From the NCBI GenBank assembly GCA_021767845.1, contig JAASSQ010000073.1, positions 1 to 12,190 of the forward strand: a stretch of 12,190 bases of DNA. The letters are read 5' to 3'. A model generated the notes under the pieces. The model did not search any database, was not told the DNA's origin, and worked only from the letters and a program-made list of their open reading frames with translations. How positions within the stretch are numbered: the stretch's first letter is position 1; the number at the start of each line of letters is the position of its first letter. Of this stretch, positions 6,750-12,190 are shown in pieces. A program made the position numbers and the translations under genes. Source of the stretch: Roseovarius sp. Lineage in GTDB: Bacteria > Pseudomonadota > Alphaproteobacteria > Rhodobacterales > Rhodobacteraceae.

Positions 6750-6923
6750 ATGCTTGGATGGGCACTGACATTTCTCGTGATCGCGCTGATTGCCGGTGTG
6801 TTCGGCTTTGGCGGCATCGCCTCGGCCTCGGCCGGGATCGCGCAGATCCTGTTCTTCATCTTCATCGCGCTCTTCGTCGTTGCGATGATCGTGCGCGCAC
6901 TCAAGGGACGGCCCCCGATGTAA
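6750..6923 (+). CDS. DUF1328 family small membrane protein
   Basis: A 57-residue, very hydrophobic protein of the DUF1328 family (PF07043; E. coli YtjA is a relative). It has two predicted membrane helices, about residues 3-20 (GWALTFLVIALIAGVFGF) and 30-50 (IAQILFFIFIALFVVAMIV), joined by the family's GGIASASAGIAQ turn. It ends with a short basic tail LKGRPPM. Function is unknown; relatives are often found among stress-induced genes, but I see no clear stress-sigma promoter here. It has a near-perfect ribosome-binding site and a spacer of 89 bases after ppk containing three inverted repeats. Its own stop is 83 bases before ppx. Its place between ppk and ppx may be chance insertion or a functional link to polyphosphate or envelope stress; only the position is seen. 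Confidence 0.92.
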   Translation: MLGWALTFLVIALIAGVFGFGGIASASAGIAQILFFIFIALFVVAMIVRALKGRPPM

Positions 6924-6951
6924 CCCCGCGGGCCGCCCTGCAATCGGGCGA

Positions 6952-6980
6952 TTGACCCCTGTTGCGGGCTGTCGCATACA
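6952..6980 (+). promoter_or_regulatory. candidate sigma70 promoter for ppx
   Basis: TTGACC (6952-6957, five of six matches to the -35 consensus) and CATACA (6975-6980, three of six) are 17 bases apart. A start near 6987 gives a leader of about 20 bases to ATG 7007. This suggests ppx has its own promoter in addition to any read-through from ppk. The -35 is good and the -10 weak. Confidence 0.45.
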
Positions 6981-7006
6981 GGGCGCACGAACGACCCGAG
7001 AGGCAC

Positions 7007-8554
7007 ATGGACGGCACGAACGATCCCGCGCAGGACGATGGCGGCCCCTTCGGCCGCCCCCTGTTCGACAAGCCCTCGGCCCGCGCGCTCAGCCGCGTGG
7101 GCGTGGTCGATGTCGGCTCCAACTCGGTGCGCCTCGTGGTGTTCGACGGCGCGGCGCGCAGCCCGGCTTATTTCTACAATGAAAAGATCATGTGCGGCCT
7201 CGGCGCCGGCATGTCCGAAACCGGGCGGCTGAACCCCGAGGGCCGCACGCGGGCGCTGGCCGCGCTCAAGCGGTTCAGGCTTTTGGGCGACGGGATGGGC
7301 ACCGGCCCGCTGGTCGCGGTGGCCACGGCGGCCGTCCGTGACGCCGAGGACGGCCCCGAGTTCTGCGCCGAGGTCGAACGTGAAACCGGCATCCGCCTCT
7401 GGGTGATCGACGGGCGCGAAGAGGCGCGGCTGTCGGCGCAGGGCGTTCTGCTGGGCTGGCCGGGGTCCTACGGGCTGGTCTGCGACATCGGCGGCTCGTC
7501 CATGGAACTGGCGGAAATCGACGGCGGCACGGTGGGCAAGCGCATGTCCTCGTCGCTCGGGCCGTTCAAGCTGCGCGACCTCAAGGGTGGCAAGAAGGCC
7601 CGCAAAGCCGTCATAAAGGACACGCTGGCGGGCATGCGCAAGGAACTGGGCCAGCAGGAAAACCGCCTGTTCCTTGTCGGCGGCTCGTGGCGGGCCATCG
7701 CCAAGATCGACATGGAGCGGCGCGGCTATCCGCTTCACGTCCTGCACGAATACCGCATGACGCCCAAGGCGGTGCGCGAAACCGCGAAATACATCGAAAA
7801 GACCGACCTGGAAGAACTGCGCAGCCGCGCCGGCGTCTCCTCGGCCCGCGCCGCGCTGGTGCCTTACGCGATCGAGGTGCTGAAAGAGGTGGTCAAGACC
7901 TTCAAGCCGCGCGACATCGCGATTTCCAGTTACGGCATCCGCGAGGGGCTGCTGTATGAGCAGATGCCCCAGCAACTGCGCGATCGCGACCCGCTGATCG
8001 AATCCTGCCGCTTCGCGGAGACCAAGGATGCCCGCCTGCCCGGTTTCGGCCGCGTGGTCTATGACTTCATCGAACCGCTGTTCAAGACCGCGAAACCCGA
8101 CCGCCGGCGCATCATCAAGGCCGCCTGCCTGCTGCATGACGTGTCGTGGCGCTCGCATCCCGATTACCGGGCCGAGGATTGCTTCGACAACGCCACCCGC
8201 GCCAACCTGGGCGGGTTGAAGCATTACGAACGGATCTACCTGGGGCTGGCCCTTCTGCACCGCTATTCCAACAAGCGTGAAGGCACCCGGTTCGAGGATC
8301 TCTACGAGCTGATCGACGAGAAGGACGCCCGCGAAGCCGAAGTTCTGGGCAAGGCCATGCGCTTTGCAGCGATGCTGTGGCTGCGCAAGGATGCGAAGCT
8401 GGGCAAGCTGAAATGGTATCCCAAGAAGAAGGTCCTGGAGCTCAGGCTCTCGCCCGAGGCCGCACCCCTGTTCGGAGAGGTGGCCGAGGCGCGCTTCCAG
8501 TCGCTCGCCGCCAGCCTTGGCGCCGAACCGCTCATCAAGACCGCCCGCGCCTGA
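7007..8554 (+). CDS. ppx: Exopolyphosphatase / Ppx-GppA family phosphatase
   Basis: A 515-residue member of the ASKHA Ppx/GppA family, which removes terminal phosphate from polyphosphate (Ppx) or converts pppGpp to ppGpp (GppA). Visible motifs are the first nucleotide/phosphate-binding loop VVDVGSNSVRL (33-43), ATAAVRDAEDG (106-116), the catalytic-glutamate region GREEARLSAQG (136-146) and the second loop CDIGGSSMEL (159-168). The C-terminal third has an HD-domain-like helical region (KAACLLHDVSWRSHPDY). The location next to ppk favours Ppx over GppA, but sequence alone does not separate them. ATG 7007 is chosen because GAGAGG precedes it and the frame upstream (TTG 6962) overlaps the likely promoter. 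The first 30 residues are polar and poorly conserved. Its stop is only six bases from that of the convergent minus-strand gene. Confidence 0.93.
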   Translation: MDGTNDPAQDDGGPFGRPLFDKPSARALSRVGVVDVGSNSVRLVVFDGAARSPAYFYNEKIMCGLGAGMSETGRLNPEGRTRALAALKRFRLLGDGMGTGPLVAVATAAVRDAEDGPEFCAEVERETGIRLWVIDGREEARLSAQGVLLGWPGSYGLVCDIGGSSMELAEIDGGTVGKRMSSSLGPFKLRDLKGGKKARKAVIKDTLAGMRKELGQQENRLFLVGGSWRAIAKIDMERRGYPLHVLHEYRMTPKAVRETAKYIEKTDLEELRSRAGVSSARAALVPYAIEVLKEVVKTFKPRDIAISSYGIREGLLYEQMPQQLRDRDPLIESCRFAETKDARLPGFGRVVYDFIEPLFKTAKPDRRRIIKAACLLHDVSWRSHPDYRAEDCFDNATRANLGGLKHYERIYLGLALLHRYSNKREGTRFEDLYELIDEKDAREAEVLGKAMRFAAMLWLRKDAKLGKLKWYPKKKVLELRLSPEAAPLFGEVAEARFQSLAASLGAEPLIKTARA

Positions 8555-8560
8555 CCGGGA

Positions 8561-8932
8561 TCAGATCTCGACCTCGCCCTCGTCCAGCGGATCGTCCTTC
8601 AAGTCCTCGGGCGTCTTGCGGCGCAGGATGATGTCGCCATTGGGCAGCATCTCGGGCGGATGATAGGCGTTCAGATCGTCGATCTTGCCCATCAACTCGC
8701 CAAAGGCCGGTCCCATTTCCTCGACGAAGCGGCGCAGATCGGGGCCCATGTCCTCGGCCAGATCCCGCAAATCGCGCATCGCGGGCTCCATCTCGCGCAT
8801 GATGCCTTCCATGAACATCTGCGCGCCCCGCTCCATCAGCGACAGCCCGTCGCCGGTGTCCTGGCCTTCCTCGGCAGAAAGCGGAAAGGCCAGCGCGGCG
8901 GCCGTGGCGGCGATCAGGGCAAAGCGTTTCAT
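8561..8932 (-). CDS. Small secreted protein of unknown function
   Basis: A 123-residue protein with a clear Sec signal peptide: MKR, a hydrophobic core (residues 4-16) and a probable cleavage site near PLSA|EE (20/21). The mature part (about 100 residues) is acidic and Met/Glu/Arg-rich. Amphipathic helices repeat the pattern EM-P--R-L (MREMEPAMRDLRDLAEDMGPDLRRFVEEMGPAF, 45-77). It ends with YHPPEMLPNGDIILRRK (90-106) and an acidic tail. I recall similar Rhodobacterales proteins sometimes labelled 'AAA+ family ATPase'; that label is unsupported, since there is no Walker A or B motif. A periplasmic location is likely. The start has no good ribosome-binding site but a TATATT box very close upstream. 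It lies 35 bases downstream of the nuclease gene on the same strand. Confidence 0.8.
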   Translation of the reverse strand: MKRFALIAATAAALAFPLSAEEGQDTGDGLSLMERGAQMFMEGIMREMEPAMRDLRDLAEDMGPDLRRFVEEMGPAFGELMGKIDDLNAYHPPEMLPNGDIILRRKTPEDLKDDPLDEGEVEI

Positions 8933-8938
8933 GGGACG

Positions 8939-8967
8939 AATATAAGCCCCCGTGCCGCGAATTTAAG
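8939..8967 (-). promoter_or_regulatory. candidate promoter giving a leaderless mRNA for the secreted protein
   Basis: On the minus strand TATATT (8944-8939) is a five-of-six -10 box. CTTAAA (8967-8962) lies 17 bases upstream and matches the -35 consensus at three positions. The -10 ends six bases before ATG 8932, so transcription would start at or next to the A of the start codon. No Shine-Dalgarno sequence is visible between them, consistent with a leaderless message. Confidence 0.35.
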
Positions 8968-9999
8968 TCACAAGTCGATGTCCATCGTGACCGGGAAATG
9001 ATCCGACGCGGTCAGCAGCGCCTCGCGCAGCTCCGGCACGTGCAGGCATCCGGGATCGTCGAACGGGTGCCAGATCCGCCAGACCGGCGCTTTCGCGGCC
9101 AGATCGGGCGAGACCAGGATATAATCCAGAAGCGCCTGGAGATACCGCTGTTCCGCAGCCAGGTAGAACCGCGCGGTGGCGGTCATCGCCCCGAGCCGCC
9201 GTGTCAGGGCACGCCGCGCGTGCGGATCGTAGAGCCGCAGGCCGGTGTCGGCCCCCTCGCCCATCACGATCTCGACCGAGGATCGCCCGAACAGGTGTTC
9301 ATATTCGTCCAGCCCCGGTCCGTCATTCAGATCGCCCAGTACGATCAGCGGCTCGCCCGCGCCCAGGTGCTGCTCGACCCGGCGGCGCAGCCAGACCGCC
9401 TGCGCCAGTTGCTTGCGCCGGTTGGCGATCGCCACGCGCATGATCCGGTCGCGCGTCCGCGCGCCATGCGGCGCCTTGGATTTCAGATGGGCCCCGATCA
9501 TGCGAAAGGCCACACCCGAGGCGGTCTCGCAGGCCAGTTCCAGCGGCGGCTTGGAAAATTCGACCCGGTCCTCGGTCGCGTCGATATCCAGATCGATGCG
9601 GAACACCCCGTCGAACCGCGGCGCCCCGTCATCCCCCTTCTTTCCGGTGATGTCGCCCTGCGGATCGTGCCGGCAGGTCAGCACATCGGGATCGTAAAGC
9701 AGCGCGATTTCCTGCTGCGTGGCGTTGGCAAACCCCGTCACCGCACGGCGCGCCCGGATCTGGGCGAACTCCGCAAATCGCTCCAGCGCCCCCACCGTGC
9801 TGCGGTGGCCATTCTCGTCGGGCGCCTCGATCACCATCACCGCATCGGCATCGAGCGCGGTAAAGACGATGCCCAGCGCCGCCAGCTGATCGGCCCGCGT
9901 CACATCGTGCCGCCCCGACCAGTCCCCATCGGCCAACAGGCCGCCTTCATCATCGAACAGCGCGTTGAACCACTCGACGTTATAAGTGGCGATCCGCAC
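8968..9999 (-). CDS. Endonuclease/exonuclease/phosphatase (EEP) family enzyme
   Basis: A 343-residue metal-dependent enzyme of the EEP superfamily (DNase I / AP endonuclease fold). The full catalytic set is present: IATYNVEWF (Asn7), VIEAPDE (metal-binding Glu58), GAHLKS (His171), GDLND (222-226), LDYILVS (291-297) and SDHFPV with the Asp-His pair 333/334. The HLKSK and GDLND spacing resembles bacterial extracellular or periplasmic-type nucleases, but there is no signal peptide, so it is probably cytoplasmic. The substrate (DNA, RNA or a phosphoester) cannot be told from sequence. The start is GTG 9999, nine bases after GAGG (10012-10009). It overlaps the end of the TerB/J-domain gene by 20 bases in another frame, implying coupled translation. 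The secreted-protein gene follows after 35 bases. Confidence 0.88.
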   Translation of the reverse strand: MRIATYNVEWFNALFDDEGGLLADGDWSGRHDVTRADQLAALGIVFTALDADAVMVIEAPDENGHRSTVGALERFAEFAQIRARRAVTGFANATQQEIALLYDPDVLTCRHDPQGDITGKKGDDGAPRFDGVFRIDLDIDATEDRVEFSKPPLELACETASGVAFRMIGAHLKSKAPHGARTRDRIMRVAIANRRKQLAQAVWLRRRVEQHLGAGEPLIVLGDLNDGPGLDEYEHLFGRSSVEIVMGEGADTGLRLYDPHARRALTRRLGAMTATARFYLAAEQRYLQALLDYILVSPDLAAKAPVWRIWHPFDDPGCLHVPELREALLTASDHFPVTMDIDL

Positions 10000-10678
10000 G
10001 CGCGGCGTCCTCGCTGATTTCTTCCCAGGCGCGGTTGATGTCCACCATCCGCTTTTCGGCCAGCTTGATCGCCTCTTGCGGCACGCCCCGCGCGATCATC
10101 CGGTCGGGATGGCTGTCGCGCACCATCTTCTGCCACGCCTTGCGTATCTCGGGCAGCGGCGTGTCGCGGGTGACGCCAAGGATGGTATAGGGGTCGGGCT
10201 TGGCATCGGGCACGAAGCGGCTGCGCAGGGCGCGGAACTCGCTTTCATCCAGGCCGAATATCTCGGCCACCCGACGCAGGAAGGCATCCTCGGCGGGATG
10301 ATAGGTGCCATCGGCCATGGCGATATGAAAGAGCCCCTCCATCAGGTCGCACAGCGTGTCGTCCTGCCCGTCGAACATGCGCTTGATCCGCGTTGCGTAA
10401 TCGGCGTAGCCCGCCACGTCCTGCCGCGCCAGGTTGAAGACCCGCGCGGCGCCTGCCTCGTCCTCCTGCGCGATCTGGAACACCTCTCGAAAGGCCGTCA
10501 CCTCGTCGCGCGTGACCAGCCCGTCGGCCTTGGCCATCTTCGCGCCCAGCGCGATCACCGCGATGGTAAAGGCCACGCTGCGCTCGGGCGGGCTGCGCAG
10601 CTTGTCGAAAACGGCGCTCAGGCTCTCGCCCTTGGCCAGCGCCGAGACCGCTTCGGTTATCCGTGTCCAGATCGACAT
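9980..10678 (-). CDS. DjlA-like protein: TerB domain plus C-terminal J domain
   Basis: A 232-residue co-chaperone-like protein. Residues about 35-150 form an all-helical TerB-type domain, with the two typical acidic turns KADG (50-53) and MADG (121-124). Residues about 162-225 form a J domain (PDPYTILGVTRDTPLPEIRKAWQ) with the DnaK-activating HPD motif at 190-192. This is the order in E. coli DjlA, but the N-terminal membrane helix of DjlA is absent here, so the protein looks soluble. The expected role is to recruit and stimulate DnaK on particular clients; the client is unknown. ATG 10678 follows a weak purine stretch (GGTTGAG). The 3' end overlaps the nuclease gene by 20 bases. It lies 45 bases downstream of the GNAT gene, with a hairpin between. 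Confidence 0.9.
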   Translation of the reverse strand: MSIWTRITEAVSALAKGESLSAVFDKLRSPPERSVAFTIAVIALGAKMAKADGLVTRDEVTAFREVFQIAQEDEAGAARVFNLARQDVAGYADYATRIKRMFDGQDDTLCDLMEGLFHIAMADGTYHPAEDAFLRRVAEIFGLDESEFRALRSRFVPDAKPDPYTILGVTRDTPLPEIRKAWQKMVRDSHPDRMIARGVPQEAIKLAEKRMVDINRAWEEISEDAARADRHL

Positions 10679-10700
10679 CCGCTCAACCTATCCGTTTTGG

Positions 10701-10722
10701 CGGTCCCTGTCACAGGACACCG
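10701..10722 (-). terminator. hairpin just after the GNAT gene, possible weak terminator
   Basis: CGGT (10701-10704) pairs with ACCG (10719-10722), and inside these CCTG pairs with CAGG around a three-base loop, with a small internal bulge. It starts two bases after the GNAT stop codon (10724-10726) on the minus strand. No U tract follows (CCAAAACGG), so it may only attenuate transcription into the TerB/J gene or protect the upstream message end. Confidence 0.3.
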
Positions 10723-10723
10723 A

Positions 10724-11212
10724 CTACAACCGCTTCTGCAACAGGATCAGGTCCAGCCATCGGCCGAATTTCCACCCCACCTGCGGCAACACCGCGACGC
10801 GCGCATATCCCAGCCTTTCATGAAATGCCACCCCGCCGGGGTTCTCCCCGCTCACCCCCGCCAGCATCGAGTGCATGCCCGCCGCGCGCGCATGATCCTC
10901 CAGCGCCAGCAGAAGCTCGCGGCCAATCCCGCGCCCCTGCGCCGCGGGGCCAAGGATGATCGAATGCTCGGCCGTGCGGGCATAGCCCGGCCCGCTGCGG
11001 AACTGGCCGTAGGCGGCGAACCCCAGGATCTCCCCCGCCTCCTCGGCCACGAGAAAGCCATGCGCCGCCGCCCGGCGCGCGGCGATGTCGTCGGCAATGG
11101 CGGCGGCGGTTTTCTCGCGGCTGTCGAAGGTGATCGCGGTGTCGCGGATCACCAGGGTCCAGATCGCGCAGATCGCCGCCGCGTCCGCCGCCCCGGCGGG
11201 CCGCAGGATCAT
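10724..11212 (-). CDS. GNAT family N-acetyltransferase
   Basis: A 162-residue GCN5-related acetyltransferase that transfers acetyl from acetyl-CoA to an amine. The acetyl-CoA pyrophosphate loop is QGRGIG (92-97), preceded by the core strand TAEHSIILGP (80-89) with Glu82. NPGGVAFHERLGY (124-136) is the usual C-terminal helix and beta-bulge. The opening LRPAGAADAAAICAIW and the ending VGWKFGRWLDLILLQKRL resemble the Pat / phosphinothricin acetyltransferase-like subfamily (YwnH, MnaT type), whose members act on methionine sulfone and related small amino acids. The substrate here is not proven. ATG 11212 overlaps the VOC gene stop as ATGA, so the two are translationally coupled. A hairpin follows the stop. 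Confidence 0.92.
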   Translation of the reverse strand: MILRPAGAADAAAICAIWTLVIRDTAITFDSREKTAAAIADDIAARRAAAHGFLVAEEAGEILGFAAYGQFRSGPGYARTAEHSIILGPAAQGRGIGRELLLALEDHARAAGMHSMLAGVSGENPGGVAFHERLGYARVAVLPQVGWKFGRWLDLILLQKRL

Positions 11213-11820
11213 TCCAGCACCCGCACCCCGCCGGGCGTGGCGATCTCGGCCCGCAGCCCCGGCGCCCCGGCCTCGAACGCCACCCGCTCGTCATGCAGCA
11301 CCGGCCGCAGCGCGTCGGTCAGCGCTGTCGCCTGCGGATGCCGCACCACCAGCCGCGCCAGCGCACAGCCCGAGGCCGCCAGCCGCGCGGCCGGATGCGC
11401 CGTGCCATCCCATTGCAGCAGCGCCGGAAAGACATTGTCGAACGGTAGAACGCCGCTCGGCGGCACCGCCATGCGCCAGGACAGATCCCCCCGCGCCAGC
11501 GGCACCACTTCGCCCGCTTCGTCAAAACGCGCGAGGTCACGATCCAGATCGTCGCTGCGGCAGATCCAGGATTGCAGGCGCGGATCGGCATCGAAACGGT
11601 CCAGATCGAACCACCGCGCGCCTTTCGGGGCCGGCGCGTCGGGGTCGATGGCGATCACTTCCAGATAGAGACCGTCCTCCAGCCCCAGAAGCAGGTTGTG
11701 CGTGCCGAACCGCGCATGCTGTCCACCGCGCTGCAACGTCACGCCCAGCGCCGCTTCCACCGCCGCGCGGCCCTCGTCCAGATCGCGCGCGGCGACCGCC
11801 AGATGATCCAGTTGCAGCAT
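11209..11820 (-). CDS. VOC-domain (glyoxalase-like) protein
   Basis: A 203-residue vicinal-oxygen-chelate protein, best matching the Glyoxalase_3-like domain (PF13468) as I recall it. The first beta-alpha-beta unit is LDHLAVAARDLDEGRAAVEAALGV with His6. It is followed by GTHNLLLGLEDGLYLEVIAIDPDAP, with His41 and Glu54 at typical metal-ligand positions. The second half (SWICRSDDLD to FDNVFPALLQWDG and RLVVRHPQATALTDALRPVL) is a further VOC-like module. The reaction is unknown. ATG 11820 is chosen because AAAGGA (11833-11828) lies seven bases before it; an in-frame ATG at 11838 would place that site inside the gene. It is the first gene of a coupled pair with the GNAT gene. The 72-base spacer to the MAPEG gene is GC-rich with no clear promoter. 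Confidence 0.85.
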   Translation of the reverse strand: MLQLDHLAVAARDLDEGRAAVEAALGVTLQRGGQHARFGTHNLLLGLEDGLYLEVIAIDPDAPAPKGARWFDLDRFDADPRLQSWICRSDDLDRDLARFDEAGEVVPLARGDLSWRMAVPPSGVLPFDNVFPALLQWDGTAHPAARLAASGCALARLVVRHPQATALTDALRPVLHDERVAFEAGAPGLRAEIATPGGVRVLE

Positions 11821-11892
11821 CCGCCTGTCCTTTCCCAAGGCCCGCTCCGGCCCAGGTTACGCCGCCGCACGGCCCGGCCACAAGGCCCCGGC

Positions 11893-12190
11893 TCAGCCCG
11901 CGCCCATGCCGGCCAGCCGCGCCAGCGCCCAGAGCGCCACCAGCACCGTGGGCCAGAAGCCCGCGGCAAAGCCGAACACCCGCAGCATCGGCGCCTTGTG
12001 GTATCCCACCCAGAACAGGATCCGCGTCACGGCAAAGCTCACCCCCAGGCTGACGATCACGCCCGGCCCCACCGCGCCCAGCAGCACCGCCGCCGCGGGC
12101 CAGATGCACAGCGCCAGGACCACCTGCTCCAGTGTGTTCTGCATGACGCGCTGGTCGATCACCGCCGCGCCCTGCAGCGCCCCGCCCGAA
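11893..12190 (-). CDS. MAPEG-family membrane protein (5' part outside window)
   Basis: The frame is open from the right edge (12190) to TGA at 11893-11895, so the N-terminus is missing; a GTG at 12162 is in frame, but the frame continues upstream of it. The visible 98 residues carry IDQRVMQNTLEQVVLALCIWPAAAV, GVIVSLGVSFAVTRILFWVGYHK and VFGFAAGFWPTVLVALWALARL, that is three hydrophobic helices. The Q-N-T-xEQ motif and the RILFWVGY(H) stretch are typical of MAPEG proteins (membrane-associated proteins in eicosanoid and glutathione metabolism; PF01124). Bacterial members are mostly uncharacterised and some use glutathione. It lies on the same strand 72 bases upstream of the VOC gene. No convincing terminator is seen in the spacer. 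Confidence 0.78.
   Translation of the reverse strand, partial: SGGALQGAAVIDQRVMQNTLEQVVLALCIWPAAAVLLGAVGPGVIVSLGVSFAVTRILFWVGYHKAPMLRVFGFAAGFWPTVLVALWALARLAGMGAG

Noticed and set aside
6729..6754. General-stress (EcfG) promoter GGAAC before the DUF1328 gene
   Set aside because: GGAAC at 6729 would place its -10 on the start codon, the downstream element does not read CGTT, and the bases are better explained by the ribosome-binding region.
4390..6771. Very long open frame (793 codons) on the minus strand opposite ppk
   Set aside because: It is the mirror of a highly conserved ppk gene. GC-rich codon use removes stops in this antisense frame, and its composition (His/Gly/Val/Arg-rich) matches no family.
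11821..11892. Terminator between the MAPEG and VOC genes (GGCC-TTGT-GGCC)
   Set aside because: There are only four-base arms in a GC-rich spacer and no T tract, so chance pairing is likely.
1..12190. Defence, toxin-antitoxin, phage, CRISPR or transposon signals
   Set aside because: I looked for paired small genes, repeats with spacers, terminal inverted repeats and integrase or transposase motifs and saw none. The content is ordinary chromosomal genes.

Overview
The window is GC-rich and densely coded. Its protein set points to an alphaproteobacterium of the Rhodobacterales (Rhodobacter, Paracoccus or Roseobacter type). The main indicators are a short ProRS without the editing insertion, a short DnaA-like HdaA next to ppk, a Ppx with a C-terminal HD-like region, and DUF2937, DUF1328 and other small proteins typical of that order. 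This is inferred from recognised protein sequences, not from a search. I saw no tRNA, rRNA, CRISPR array, transposase or phage gene, and no gene-free stretch longer than about 150 bases.

Layout. On the minus strand at the left edge, proS (456-1817) lies upstream of the start of a DUF2937 membrane-protein gene that runs off the window. A divergent spacer with a TetR-style palindrome leads into a plus-strand FAD-dependent oxidoreductase gene (1959-2600) that appears to have lost its whole middle. A plus-strand block follows: AI-2E/PerM-family transporter, hdaA, ppk, a 57-residue DUF1328 membrane protein, and ppx (2698-8554). From 8561 to the right edge all genes are on the minus strand. In transcription order they are a MAPEG-family gene cut by the edge, a VOC-domain protein, a GNAT acetyltransferase, a TerB/J-domain protein, an endonuclease/exonuclease/phosphatase-family enzyme and a small secreted protein of unknown function.

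How the genes fit together. Ppk and Ppx make and break down polyphosphate. HdaA resets the replication initiator DnaA by promoting ATP hydrolysis at the sliding clamp. The transporter and hdaA overlap by one base, so they are probably translated together. A candidate Pho box before ppk would link polyphosphate synthesis to phosphate supply. The VOC and GNAT genes overlap as ATGA, and the TerB/J and nuclease genes overlap by 20 bases, giving two small coupled minus-strand units.

The window is mostly core genome, and I found no clear new multi-gene system. The items most worth a second look are the gutted FAD oxidoreductase beside an intact-looking operator, an 11-base inverted repeat that could hide the DUF2937 start codon in read-through transcripts only, the ppk promoter region, the DUF1328 gene with its palindrome-rich leader inside the ppk-ppx pair, and the conserved-looking secreted protein with no known role.
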